DNA of 64,000 nucleotides, from positions 516,935 to 580,934 of the forward strand of contig WBMV01001905.1 in assembly GCA_013396655.1 (NCBI GenBank). The letters are read 5' to 3'. Below the pieces are notes generated by a model. It was not told the origin of the DNA. It searched no databases and saw only the letters and a list, made by a program, of their open reading frames with translations. How positions within the stretch are numbered: position 1 is the stretch's first letter; each line of letters opens with the position of its first letter. Position numbers and translations under genes: made by a program. This DNA comes from Campylorhamphus procurvoides (lineage: Eukaryota; Chordata; Aves; Passeriformes; Dendrocolaptidae). Below are positions 50,401-62,400 of the stretch, in pieces.

Positions 50401-53400
50401 TGAACTTCACTGGTACAACATATGGTATTTCACTAAAGAGGTTACTGCACTTCTTGAAAATATACATTTTGCTGCTATGAACAATATTAGTGATGCCAAA
50501 AGCAAAAAAATCCCCACCCACCAATGTTCATTCTTCTTCTGTAATTGTCCTAAAGCAAGATATTACTCATCCATACTTATTTTGAGAATACCTTATCCAG
50601 AGCACTTCTTCCCCCACCCCCTAAACACACAGGCAGCCAATAACCAGATGTTCCCTTTGCAGCACACACACCAAACCACTATTTGTGTATAAATCCTATG
50701 GACACAGCTGTGACATCAACCCCGGTTCCCCAATTGGGCACACACACATATACAGTGTAACTGTACATAAAACCAGCTCAGAAAGACGACCACCTGTACC
50801 ATTCTTTCCATGCTACTACAGCATATAATGTTCACTGGTTTAAGTACTACATCTTAAGGATTGATTTAATTTAGGGATGAGTATCAGTAACCAGTAAAAA
50901 TCACCTCTTTCTCTGAAAACTGCACACTGACATCATCCTTCTGTGCATTCTTGACCATTATAGTCACAATTACTTGAGATTCTGTTTGGTACCAGTCATA
51001 CCTTAAAAAAAAAAAAAGGAAGGAGGGGAAATTGACTGAAAGGTCTATACAGATGAATAGCAAAACCTGCAGCAGTACATCATATATGTTAATGGGTGAG
51101 AGAAGACATACAAAGTAAGATTTCTTCCCCTTTCTCTAAAAAAGCATTTGCAAAATTGACAACTAATTAAAGAACAAGTAATATTTTTAAATCATCATCA
51201 AATCAAATTACTTTCTTAACCAATTCATAATATTGTTTGTCTTCTATAAATGAAATACACTTTTTAGTTCAGGATCTTAGAAGGATCTCAGAAACATTAC
51301 CTAGGCACAATGGGACGGGCTTTGAATTAAGCTCAGCAGGAGAATTAGAAACAGAATTAGAAGCCAGAATGCTTATGTTACTCCTCTCTTTCCTAGTGAG
51401 GTTTAATTCTCCTGAAAGTACCATTTAGTCCAAACAGAAGTGATGACACTGAGAAAAACTTAACTTTAAAAATGTGCTAGATTAAGTGAACCAAAAAAAA
51501 ACTTCTACAGTCATTATCTTGCTTCTCCAATCCCCAAAGCCAAAGAACAGTTACATGTCAATTATTTTAAATCTCACAGTAAAAGCTAAAGTCAACTTAC
51601 TTGATCTTTGGTGGCAGAGGTTGCTGCTGCATATTCTAGTTGAAGCATATTCCGTTAGAAAGAAAGTTACATCAGTGTAAGTAAAAATATACCATGAAGT
51701 ACTTTGCAAAGGCACAAATCACTTTCATACCAGCTGCTCCCCTTTCCTTGTTTTCAACTGCTCCCCTTTATTTATGTATGACCATTACCTTACAGGTGAA
51801 GCTCTTCACTGCTCTCCTAGCCATTTATGCCAGATTAAAAATTAAAAAGTTTCAATTTACATTAAATATGTCAATCTGTAACTTAGAATATACTGGTCAG
51901 TCATTTTATAAACAGCAGTAAGTTCATCTTTAATTCATTTCTTCCTGTATGTACACCTGAAAAACATACAGTGACTGTGCTGCTAATCTATAAATCATGA
52001 AGGAAACCTGAAATAGATCTGAGAACTAAAGGTCTAACTCTTCAACATAAACTTTTTACCTCTGAAATTTGTCTTTACATATAATTACCATGCTTTCTGT
52101 ACAGTTTTCTCCTCTACCCTATTCTTAAAATGTAGAACATTTAAGTAACTGTTAGAGGGAGAAGAACATCCAGGACAAATTCCCCTTTTTTCTTTTGTCT
52201 CAGGAAAAAATACAAGGAGATCACCATCAACATTTCTTATGAATACATCCAGTGAAACAGAGAACATTGAAAGCCGAGCAGGTTATAGCAGAAAAAAAAG
52301 CCTGTACAAACCACTTGCAAGCTTCTAGAAAAAAAAAGTTACTTTCTAACAGTCCAAATGAAGTTAGTACTGATGCCACCAGCTGGTTAATTTGTAAATT
52401 AGGCCCCAGACCACAAGCCAGAAAGTTAAATTTTAACTCAATGAATGCACAGTAACTGCCGATTCGTATGCTATTCCAGAGTTTTCAGGGTTCAAACTTT
52501 CCAGCCTTGGTCTTAAATAAATGCACTCATATTTAGAAGAAAAGTTAAATCATTTAGAGTTGCATACAATAGAAAAGATTATTTTTAAAGCCTGGAAGTG
52601 AAACCACTGAAGCACAGAAGCATGCTCTAGCTTAACAAAGAAATCAAAACAGTAAACATACTAAGAAAAACATCTTACCAAATCTGCCTGCGATGCTGCA
52701 GAAAGAAAAGAGTTGCACTTTCAGAAAAAGACATTGAACTTACAAGGCATAGTCTTATCCTAGCTTTCTTCAGTTACTCCAGACATCCTGCATTTACTTC
52801 AGTTGCAACAACAGAAGTCTTAAAAACATGTCAGTTCCACCTCTGGTATTTTGCTTTTATGACACTCTATTTTTAACCAGAGTTCAATAAGCAACCTGTG
52901 TAAAGGAACAACTCTAAAATGAAGCATGTTCTGATTAACTGAATGAACAAAATTTTCAGTACTTCTCTCACTTACCAGAAGCCAATACAGGTCTTTTTTA
53001 ATGAAAGCAACATCACAGCAAACAAGAGTTCAAAAAAATCACTTTCTGGGAGTCTGCACTAGGGTTATCATCCATCCATCTCATGCTAGGCAAACCCCAC
53101 TGGGGAATAAGATGGAAGTCTGGCAGAGAAATTCACTCACATGACCTTAAATATACTTGCATCTAGACCATAACTCAGTACCCCCTCTTCTAAGTATTTT
53201 TTCTTAAAATATTTCAGATTAAATGTTTGAAAAGAACAAACTTCCCTTCGCTTCTTTATAATACACATGGCCAAAAAGAGATAAAGATTAAAAAAAGAAA
53301 GAAAAAGGAACATTAAGCTGTAATGAAAATATCAGACTTGTTTTCTTGGTCATTTTGTTTTGTTGATGTATCACAGAATTCAGAATGCAACACTACAGGC

Positions 53401-56400
53401 TGGGGTCAGAGTGGCTGAAAGGGACCTGGGGGTTCTGAGTGACAGGAAGCTGAATACGAAGCAGCAGTGTGCTCAGCTGGACAAGAAGGCCAATGGCATT
53501 TGGTCTGTATCAAGACCAGTGTGGCCAGCAGGACAAGGGAAGCGATTCTTCCTCTGTACTCGGCACTGGTGAGGCTGCACCTTGAGTGCTGTGTCCAGTT
53601 CTGGGCCCTTCACTTTAGGAAGGATATTGAGGTGCTGAAGTAGATCCAGAAAAGGGCAGTGGAGCTGGGAAGTGACTGGAGCACAAGTCCTGTGAGGAAT
53701 GGCTGAGGGAGCTGGGGTTGTTTAGCCTGGAGAAGAGGAGGCTCAAGGGAGACATCACTGCCTACAACTACCTGAAAGGAGGTTGTAGCCAGGAGGGGAT
53801 TGGCATCTTCTCCCAAGCAACAGTCTTAAGCTGCATCAGGGGAGGTTTAGGTTAGATGTTAGAAAAACGTTCTTTACAGAGAGAGTGATTGGACATTGGA
53901 ATGGGCTGCCCAGGGAGGTGGTGGAGTCACCCACCGTCCATGGAAGTGTTTAAGAAGAGACTTGACGTGGCACTCAGTGCCCTGGTCTAGTGGGCGAGGC
54001 GGTGCTAGGTCAAAGGTTGGACTCAATGATCTCAGAGGTCTTTCCCAACCTAAATGATTCCATGATTAAGGAAATTGCTCAAAAAAGACAAGACAGTGAA
54101 TATCCAGGATAAAACAGGACAACTGAGTTGAGACAGACAAAACACTATGAAACATACTTATGAGATCAGTGAAAAATGTGTATTATAACCTCTTTCCTTG
54201 AGAGGGCAGAAAAAGTTGTCACCCAAGATAACTCTTCTCAAGTAAGACTGTGCACGCCAGTCACTTAACTGATTTCTCCAAATAAAATTAAACTTGGCAA
54301 AAATATCTCAAGAAGCAGAAATTTGTTTATTCCTATACAACACAAAAGGGTTATCCTCTATTTGTTTTTTAGCGAACAGGTTGACATGAACTTGTTTTAC
54401 TGTCCTGTTCTCCAGTGTGCACCACAAAGAGCAGAGAAGTCACAACAGGCAGAGGAAAAAAACTACATCATCTACTCCGTTCTATCTCATTAAAATCCAC
54501 AGACAGTTTAAGCACCATGGATGTAAGACAGTATGAAAGGAAACTATACTCACACTCAGTGACTACCATAGATAAGACATCAAAGCAGCAGTAAAATCTC
54601 CCAATTTCCACCTCTTTCCAGTTTTATATTCTGCAAGACTTGAAAATTTATTTTGATGTTGGTTTTAGACAGGAAGCTGACACATGCCTCTACAGTTGAA
54701 ATTAATTCGCAGTTGTGCATGAACATTAGTTAAAATTAATTATGAATGTCTGAACTCTAAATAGGTACTTCCCTGTCAAAGCTAATTATTACACTAAAGA
54801 CCTAATATTAATGTTCCCCTAAATTTGAAGTATACAAGTGATCAGGGTGTATACTCCAAGAGAAACAATAGATAGAAAAAAGTGATTTTAAAAAGCCAAC
54901 AAAACAATATATTATTTTGTTCCAAGTAAGAGGAAAGTGGTGAATCTTTGAAAAACACGACACAGCTTCAAAGCACAGGGCATATCAAATCCCTTATGAA
55001 GTAAGTGTTTTTTCTTACCATTTAGTATTTCTTCACATCTTTTAATCCAAATAGTAAAGGTATCATCTACATCTAGAAGAGATCAAACAAAGTAACATTA
55101 AAACTCTTCAAGTAGCAAACATATTGAAGAAAAATTCTTTTCAACTGCCATTTGAAACAAATCCATCCCAAACTTGCATCAACCTGCATCAATTTACTAA
55201 AAAAAGGCAGTATTTCCTATTATCTTCTTGTAGCCTCTGTCATTCCAGTTAAGCCTTAAGTATTTTTGCACAGCTCTGCTATTTAATTCTATTTAATTAA
55301 ATTCAAGTTAAATTGTAGGACACTAGATTTTGTCTAACTGACCCCAATATGGTATTGCATTCCAGCCTGTTCAACCCTGTGTATCTGCTTAGGAAGCAAG
55401 AAGTATAGTTTTTACACATTTTCCTTAAAACTACTTTTTCAAACAGTCACACACTTCCTCTCTAGAGAAATATCAGAAGAGAAGGTCTGTTTTAGGGACA
55501 ATGCAAAGTTCTGAAGTTTTCACAAACACCAAGTATTTTCTCCTGGTGGTTTCACACAAACAAACACAAAGTTTTAGGAATGTTAAGAAATACACAGGTG
55601 CCAATTCTACCCTACGAATCAAAATGCCAGAAGCGTAGTAAGACCTTGATGTTGTAGGAAGCAAGCTCCCCAGGCAGAAATTAATTCACTGGAAAATAGC
55701 TAAAAAGGTAGATGATTGCTCTGTTATTACTCTGCTATTTCAATAAAACTCCCAGAAAGATCTTTCACAGTAAAGAAAGTAAGAAAGTGGTAACATTACT
55801 GACTAACTACTAATAGCTGAACTTTCTCTCATTTACACCAGAGAGAATTCACACTGAGGGAGTTCACACTGCAGCAAATTTACAAAGGATTTGAACAAGC
55901 CTGATAAAAGAGTTACCAGGAGACATGTAACACCACATTTGACCCCACTGCAGTTTGCCAAGTAGGTACCCCAACCCCTTCAAATACAAAATGTACATAA
56001 ATTTTGAGGTGCACCTTAGGTCATAAAATTGCTACCCCACTCCTCAAGCCATTTCCTCTTCCCTTCTGCCATCTCACCAGATATCTTAGAAAGTTTTTTT
56101 ACTAAAAGAGTAGTCAAACACTGAAGCAGGTTGCCCAAAGAGACTCTGGAATCTTCACTCTTGGAGATACTTGGAAAACAATGGCAGAAGGACCCAAGCA
56201 AACACATGCAGATTCCAAGTTAATACTGCTTTTGGCCAGAGCACTCCATATATGAACTCTAGTGCTCCACTGCAACCTAAATTAATCAATATTTTCAAAA
56301 CTTAGCATTCATAACCTAAAAAGACTTCCAAATTTTGCAGTGGGGAACGAAGCTTATTAATGAAAAGTGAAATTAAATTAAGTAGATTCAGGAGTCTAAG

Positions 56401-59400
56401 CAAAAAGAAACCTAGTCAAGTCTCCACTGGTCCAGCCTTTTTGAGGAGCAGGTGAGGAATTCTCTTTTAAACGTGACCTAAGACAGCTATGCAACACAAA
56501 CTTATAAAGTCCAGTGTTATCTTCCTTATTTTCTTAAGAGGATCCCACCCACCAACCACTGCTTCTTTCCCTGCATCCTGGTACATTTTATAATCTGAGA
56601 CAAATGAATTTATTTTCTCTATAATGGCATTATCCTTCTAAAGAACTTATCACAATTTATATTAATAATTCTATTTCAAAAAACCTGTGTCTTCACTTGC
56701 TGAAAATCTACTAATTCTTAGAAAGCAAGAAAAGTACCTACTATGAAGGTCCTTTAAAAAGTTGACATATTTCACCTTTACTAAATTCACTAGGTGGTCA
56801 CAGCAAAAAAAAAAAAAAAAGCAAATTTGAGTATAATTGTCCTAAACCCATATAACATACTGAGGAGCAACAGATTACACTCCTTCAACCTAAGGCAATA
56901 TGAACTCCAATAATCCACATACATCTAGTTGCACGGTTGAGCAAAAGGAAGATTGCTTCGTAATGCTATTTTATCAAATAAAGAAACATTGCACATTCCA
57001 CAACTCCTCACATCAGGCCTTATTTCAATATCTCTGTAGGTGGGTAATGGGAAGCTTGCTGTGGTACCCTGGGCTTGCCAGTTCTACCAGAAATGAGCAC
57101 AAGTAGGAAGCTCATCGTTGTCAGCATTCCAGATTAAGATTTAAAACAGCCCTTACACCAGCAAAGAACAGAAATATGTACTGGTGTACTTCTGCCCCCT
57201 TGTGCAACAAAGAAACAAGCCTTGTCAGCCAAGAATTCCCCACCACAGTAATCCTCCCTAAGGCAGCAACAGCTAAAGTCTTCTCTCTTTACCACCTGCT
57301 AAGCAGTATGTGCCAAATTTTGCCCTTGTGCTTTGTCCATTTTGCACTAGCTGCATTTAACTGGAAGTTAATTGTGTTGCCAAAATGCCTACGCTCACAA
57401 TTGTTTTCACCTGGGATCCCTCAAACATTCCACAAAGGTAAATTCTGTTACTGACATAAACTTGCCAGCAAATTAGGCAGTATACAGAAGAGAATCAACT
57501 AAGTCAGTAATTTTAAAAAGGCCTTTGGGAGACTCCTCATCTCACAATTTTGTAACAAGATACAGGAAGCACAGTAGAAACTACATTCAGATGAGAAAGT
57601 AATAAGGACTTGATAAGAAGCTTCCAAGACACCTAATTGAGTAAGCAGCAAAACAGTGGCAAATTAAATTCAAAGAGGTAGAAATCAAGCAATTGAACAC
57701 AGGACAATGTGCTGTATTTCAGAGATTCTGAATTAGCCAAAAGGATCCTGATATTCACTGACTTATCTAAAAAGGTATTTGTAGCTCTGTGTGCTGTTGT
57801 GCCCTACAACATAAACAGTACCACATAAAAAACCCTCAAACTGATACTGGTTGCCTGGGGTAGGGCAAGAGTATGAAAAAATAAAGAACAGTCATTCAAT
57901 GAAACCCATCAGTGATGAGTTTGGAGATGTATGAAAAGTTACCTACCAACTAAGGAAAGCTACTTAAGTCATTGGAAGGAATTACTTCCTTTCATGGAAA
58001 GATACTAAATAGACAACTTGATGACCACAAACTTCCCTCTCTACTGTACAAACTAGTGGAGACTACCTGGTTATCCAAACTACCAGAACAGAGAGAACTT
58101 AATGAAATTTCTTATCTCTAACTCCTATTCCAAAGCAGCCTAAACTGACAGCTAAGAGTTGCTGGAATTCCACCACACGCTCCTTTCACCAGCACTCCCA
58201 CTGCCCCAACACTGCTCTGTCACTTGAGTTCTGCTGGCTCCAGCACTCAGACCCTTCCTCGGGCCATTTCAACACATTCATCCCGCAGGAAATACTTCAA
58301 AACCAGTAGCTTCCAGCAGACTTAATGAATTCTTAAAGAAGAGGCTTAGCAAGCACAACAGTGGAAGGGAGAATGATCACAAGGCATCAATCACAAATTA
58401 ACTTACAATTCCATGAAACTCCACTTTTATGTCAGAGGATCAGATTGCTTATTTGGGAGAGGCAAAGTAACTAAATTTTTGCTAAGCCTTCAAGTTCCAG
58501 CCACTGCTACACACCAGACAACACACCGGAAGATCTGAGACCATGACAATGCTTATTAGATTAGAGCACTTCACTCTGTGTAATCTTTCAAGGTGCCTTT
58601 TTTTACCATTTCCCCTTGCTGTTCGGAAGAAAAGGAATAGAACGAGGAGAGGGTTTTATTTACAATGGGAGATATGAGGAAAGAGAAAGGAGCCACAACC
58701 ATTTTGCAATTGCTTTGTTTTGTGCTCCCCCGTGTCTTCTACCAAAGCTTTCTCTTTTAAACTACTCCTTTTCTGCTTATAGAATAAGGTCAAGTTTTAA
58801 AACAAAAGCTCTAATTGTTCCCAAACTAAAAAAAGGGCCCAAGTCTAGCTGGGAAGCTAGAAATAAAAAGAACCAAAAAAGGGATATAATAAATATGGTT
58901 CTGTAATTAAGTGGTATGTAATGTGAAGTAAAACTCCATTTTGTCAGTTTGAACATCCATCAAGTTATACATTCTTTCTAAAGACTGGTTTATCAAATTG
59001 TTTAAGAAATTCCAGCTATATTTAAGGAGCCTGTTCTGTTCAGAAACTTTTCTATGACACTTAACTATTTATTTGCAAGACCTACAAGAAGCTGAAAAAC
59101 ATTGCCCATTTTTTACAGAAAAAAAATCACCTATTAATTGCTAGGAACTTTGATACACATTTTTCAACAGTTTAACACTTTTACGCAGTGACTGCACAAA
59201 TGTTCCCAAAAGTCAGATGTCTGAAGTCAGGCATCTAATTCATTAGCCTTTAAAAAAAAGAATCCTTGGTCTTCACTTTAATCTAACATATTACCCATTT
59301 TTTTCTCATCAGCAAAGGAGTACTGCACACACAAGAAATTTTAATACTTACTGTCCAGCCTCTGTCCCTCTCTGAATGACTCTAATGCAGATGCATAGCT

Positions 59401-62400
59401 TTTGATGTGATATTCACCTAACCTGACAAGAATAAAGAAATGCACAAGAAAACAGTAATTACTTTTCAGTCTAATCCACATTCTCTAGATATCATGCTGT
59501 ATTGGTTAAAATGACACATGTAAGAATTTAAATCACCTAAGAGGTGTGTTTTTGAAATGGTAAGGGTGTTTAGATAATCACCCCAAACTAAACAGCTTTG
59601 TGTAACCACCACTTTATTACAGATGAGCTGCAAGCAGCAGGGCATTAAATTTATTCATTCACAGTGTTGCAAAAACCTTGTACAAAACTATATTCCAAAT
59701 ACTAGTATTGACCTACAGATTATCACAATAGTCACAAAGTACAATGAATGATACAAACCCTTTTCTAAGGAGTGCGACAGCATTATTTGGGTTGAGTTCT
59801 AGGGACTTCTTTGCATCTGCAACTGCATCTGTTGAAAGTCAGTTTAAAGTTGAGAAATGTAATAATGTTACAAAAAGCAGTGAATTGTCAGTCTTGTAGT
59901 AGTGAAATTTTACAGGGTGTACCACGTTAGCTTTCTTAGCTTGCACACAAATCACACAGTTTGAATTAAATCTAGCTACAACTGCTATGGATGAACCCTT
60001 CATGCAGCTGCAGAGCTCTTATGTAAGAAGTAACATGACTTTCATCTAGGGAAACCCTCTCCTTAGATCCAAAGTGTGAATCTGTTTGGTTTTTACTGGA
60101 GAAAAAAAAAAAGAAAACAAATCTTATTCATTTAATCTTTTTCCCAGACATTATTCACTTATCACATTCCTACCATGACAGGATTCAGTATCTACTAAGA
60201 ACATAATGACGGAAGATGCTTATAGCACAAAGCTTGAAATCTGTCTAAGATGTCTACTTAAAAAAGGCTGCCAAGATAATACTAGGCTGAAATCAAATAA
60301 AAAGCCGGTACTCCAGAGTACCCAATTCACTGAAACAACAAAACAATCAAAGAAAACTACAACATTATGTACTAACTGTAAAAGCAGCATATTAAGTTAC
60401 AGACAACACTTTCTTTCATTACTGTATTTGGCTTCAGATTGAAGACATCTTCTGTAAAGAATGTGTTATAATACACTTGTAAGAGGATTCTTAGCGTTGC
60501 CTGAAGATGTTACCAGCATATTTCTGTAGTAGAAGATGAGCATAAGCTCGTTGACAGTAACATTCAGCATCATCTGGATTCTTTTTCAAAGCTGTTGTCA
60601 GCTCCTGTAAACACACACAGAAATAAAAAATGAAATGGTACCTCAGAAGTCCCCATAAAAACACAGTACCGAACTCTGTCAAGTAGGAGACATTTCAGAT
60701 GATAACACCCTAACTGGCAACTCTATTTACCTGTTGCTTAGTTCTCAGCCACAAAGCTTAAACATCAAAGCTTGAAGTACAAGGAACCTACCAATTTTAT
60801 CAAATCCAGGCAGCCTGTTTCTTACTGAGAAGAAAACAGGCCTTTCAAATACTTTAAACATGAAATCTAACACGGAGATGACCCTTTATATTCCAAAGGC
60901 CTTCCTACCCTTCTCAGCACATTTGTAGACAGGATTGTCTGCTGGATTTGAGAGAGCAGTGCAGTATTAGGAATTTAGAAGTGAACATGCAGTATGTTAA
61001 GACACTTGTGTGGGGATAACATGCTCAAAGCGTTGTAACATAATGAAATAACACATAACGTATTATTGAGCATGAGAGATTATTTCAATTTATGCTGAGC
61101 ACAAAAGCAGGAGAACAAAAGATTTACAGAGCACAGGCCTCAGAGTATATACTGTTGCACAATGGAAATAAGCATAAAGTAGCCCCTTGTTAGTGGAAAT
61201 CATTGGATACATGAATTGAAATAATTCTACTTTGCTCTCTATGAGAAAAGTTCATGACTTTCGCACACAGGGTAAAATCACACTGACAGCATAAACATGG
61301 AAAGAGCATCTCCAATCCTCCCCTTATTGGTGAGAGAAGTTCTTCCTCTTTGCTAGAAGACAGTAAGTTTTCCAAAGCCGCTACAGTACATTGCTATGGT
61401 ACAGTAGCTCTGTTTGCTAAGTTGACTTCTGAGACTTCCACTTGGAATCTAGCAAGCATGAATGTAGCTAAGATACAAGCTTTAAACCTGCATAAATATT
61501 CATACAGCACAGCTGCCAAAACTCTGTCCCACCATGCCAGAGAAAAAAAGGGACAACTTGCCTTAGATCAGTGTCTTTTTCTATTTAACAGATGTCACAT
61601 AAACTGTTTATGCCAACTAAAAGTTAAGTGCCCATAACAGCTTCTAGCATAGCACAAGCTCTTACCACAGTGAGATACACAAACTTCTATATAGGTGCAG
61701 CATTGTATATATGTGCAACTGAACATTACAGGCATATTCATGAGCAGAGTCACTTTTATGACAGATCACCAATCTCTCCAAATATTATTCCCTGTCATTT
61801 TTGCTGATGACAGAAATACCAATTAGAACCAGCAACATATGAATGGATTCTCTTACTGAACTAGCTACAGGAAAGCAAAGCAAACCAAAGCCAAGCATTT
61901 TCAACAGTGTGAAACTAGTCTCTTTGTTGGCTTTTTATCAGTAAGTCAGCACACCTCATTCAGACACATGCACAGAATAAGTCATTCCTATAAGCTATTT
62001 GAGAAACCAAATAATACTTGGCTAGCACCAGGAACTCCAGATTATGGACATCAGCAAGAAGCTTAGACTTTGTCCTCCCACTCAAGTATGTGTTTTCTGC
62101 ATATTTTGACTCTTAACAGCCCTTACCATGGGAACAAATTGGAAATCTATTTCTAAATACATTGGAACATTCAGGTCCCTCCCTGCTAAATGATAAAGAG
62201 TTTATATGAATTAAAGATACTTTCTGACTACCCATAGTAATCCACCTTTTCAACTTAAAATGAAAAAAAAGTCATTGATGACTTCATAGCTTTATCATTC
62301 AGACAGTATTAAAAGATAGATGATGATTCCGCATTTTCACCAGATTCAGGTGCAGAAAGCCAAAGCATGCTCTCCAGGAAGTAAAAGGAAACAAAAATCC

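Larger units (their letters stand above)
49937..52678 (-). other. SUGT1: SUGT1 introns 9, 8 and 7
   Basis: Introns 49937-50904, 51002-51600 and 51627-52678 flank exons 9 and 8. They hold AT-rich unique DNA; no repeat family recognised. Confidence 0.7.
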
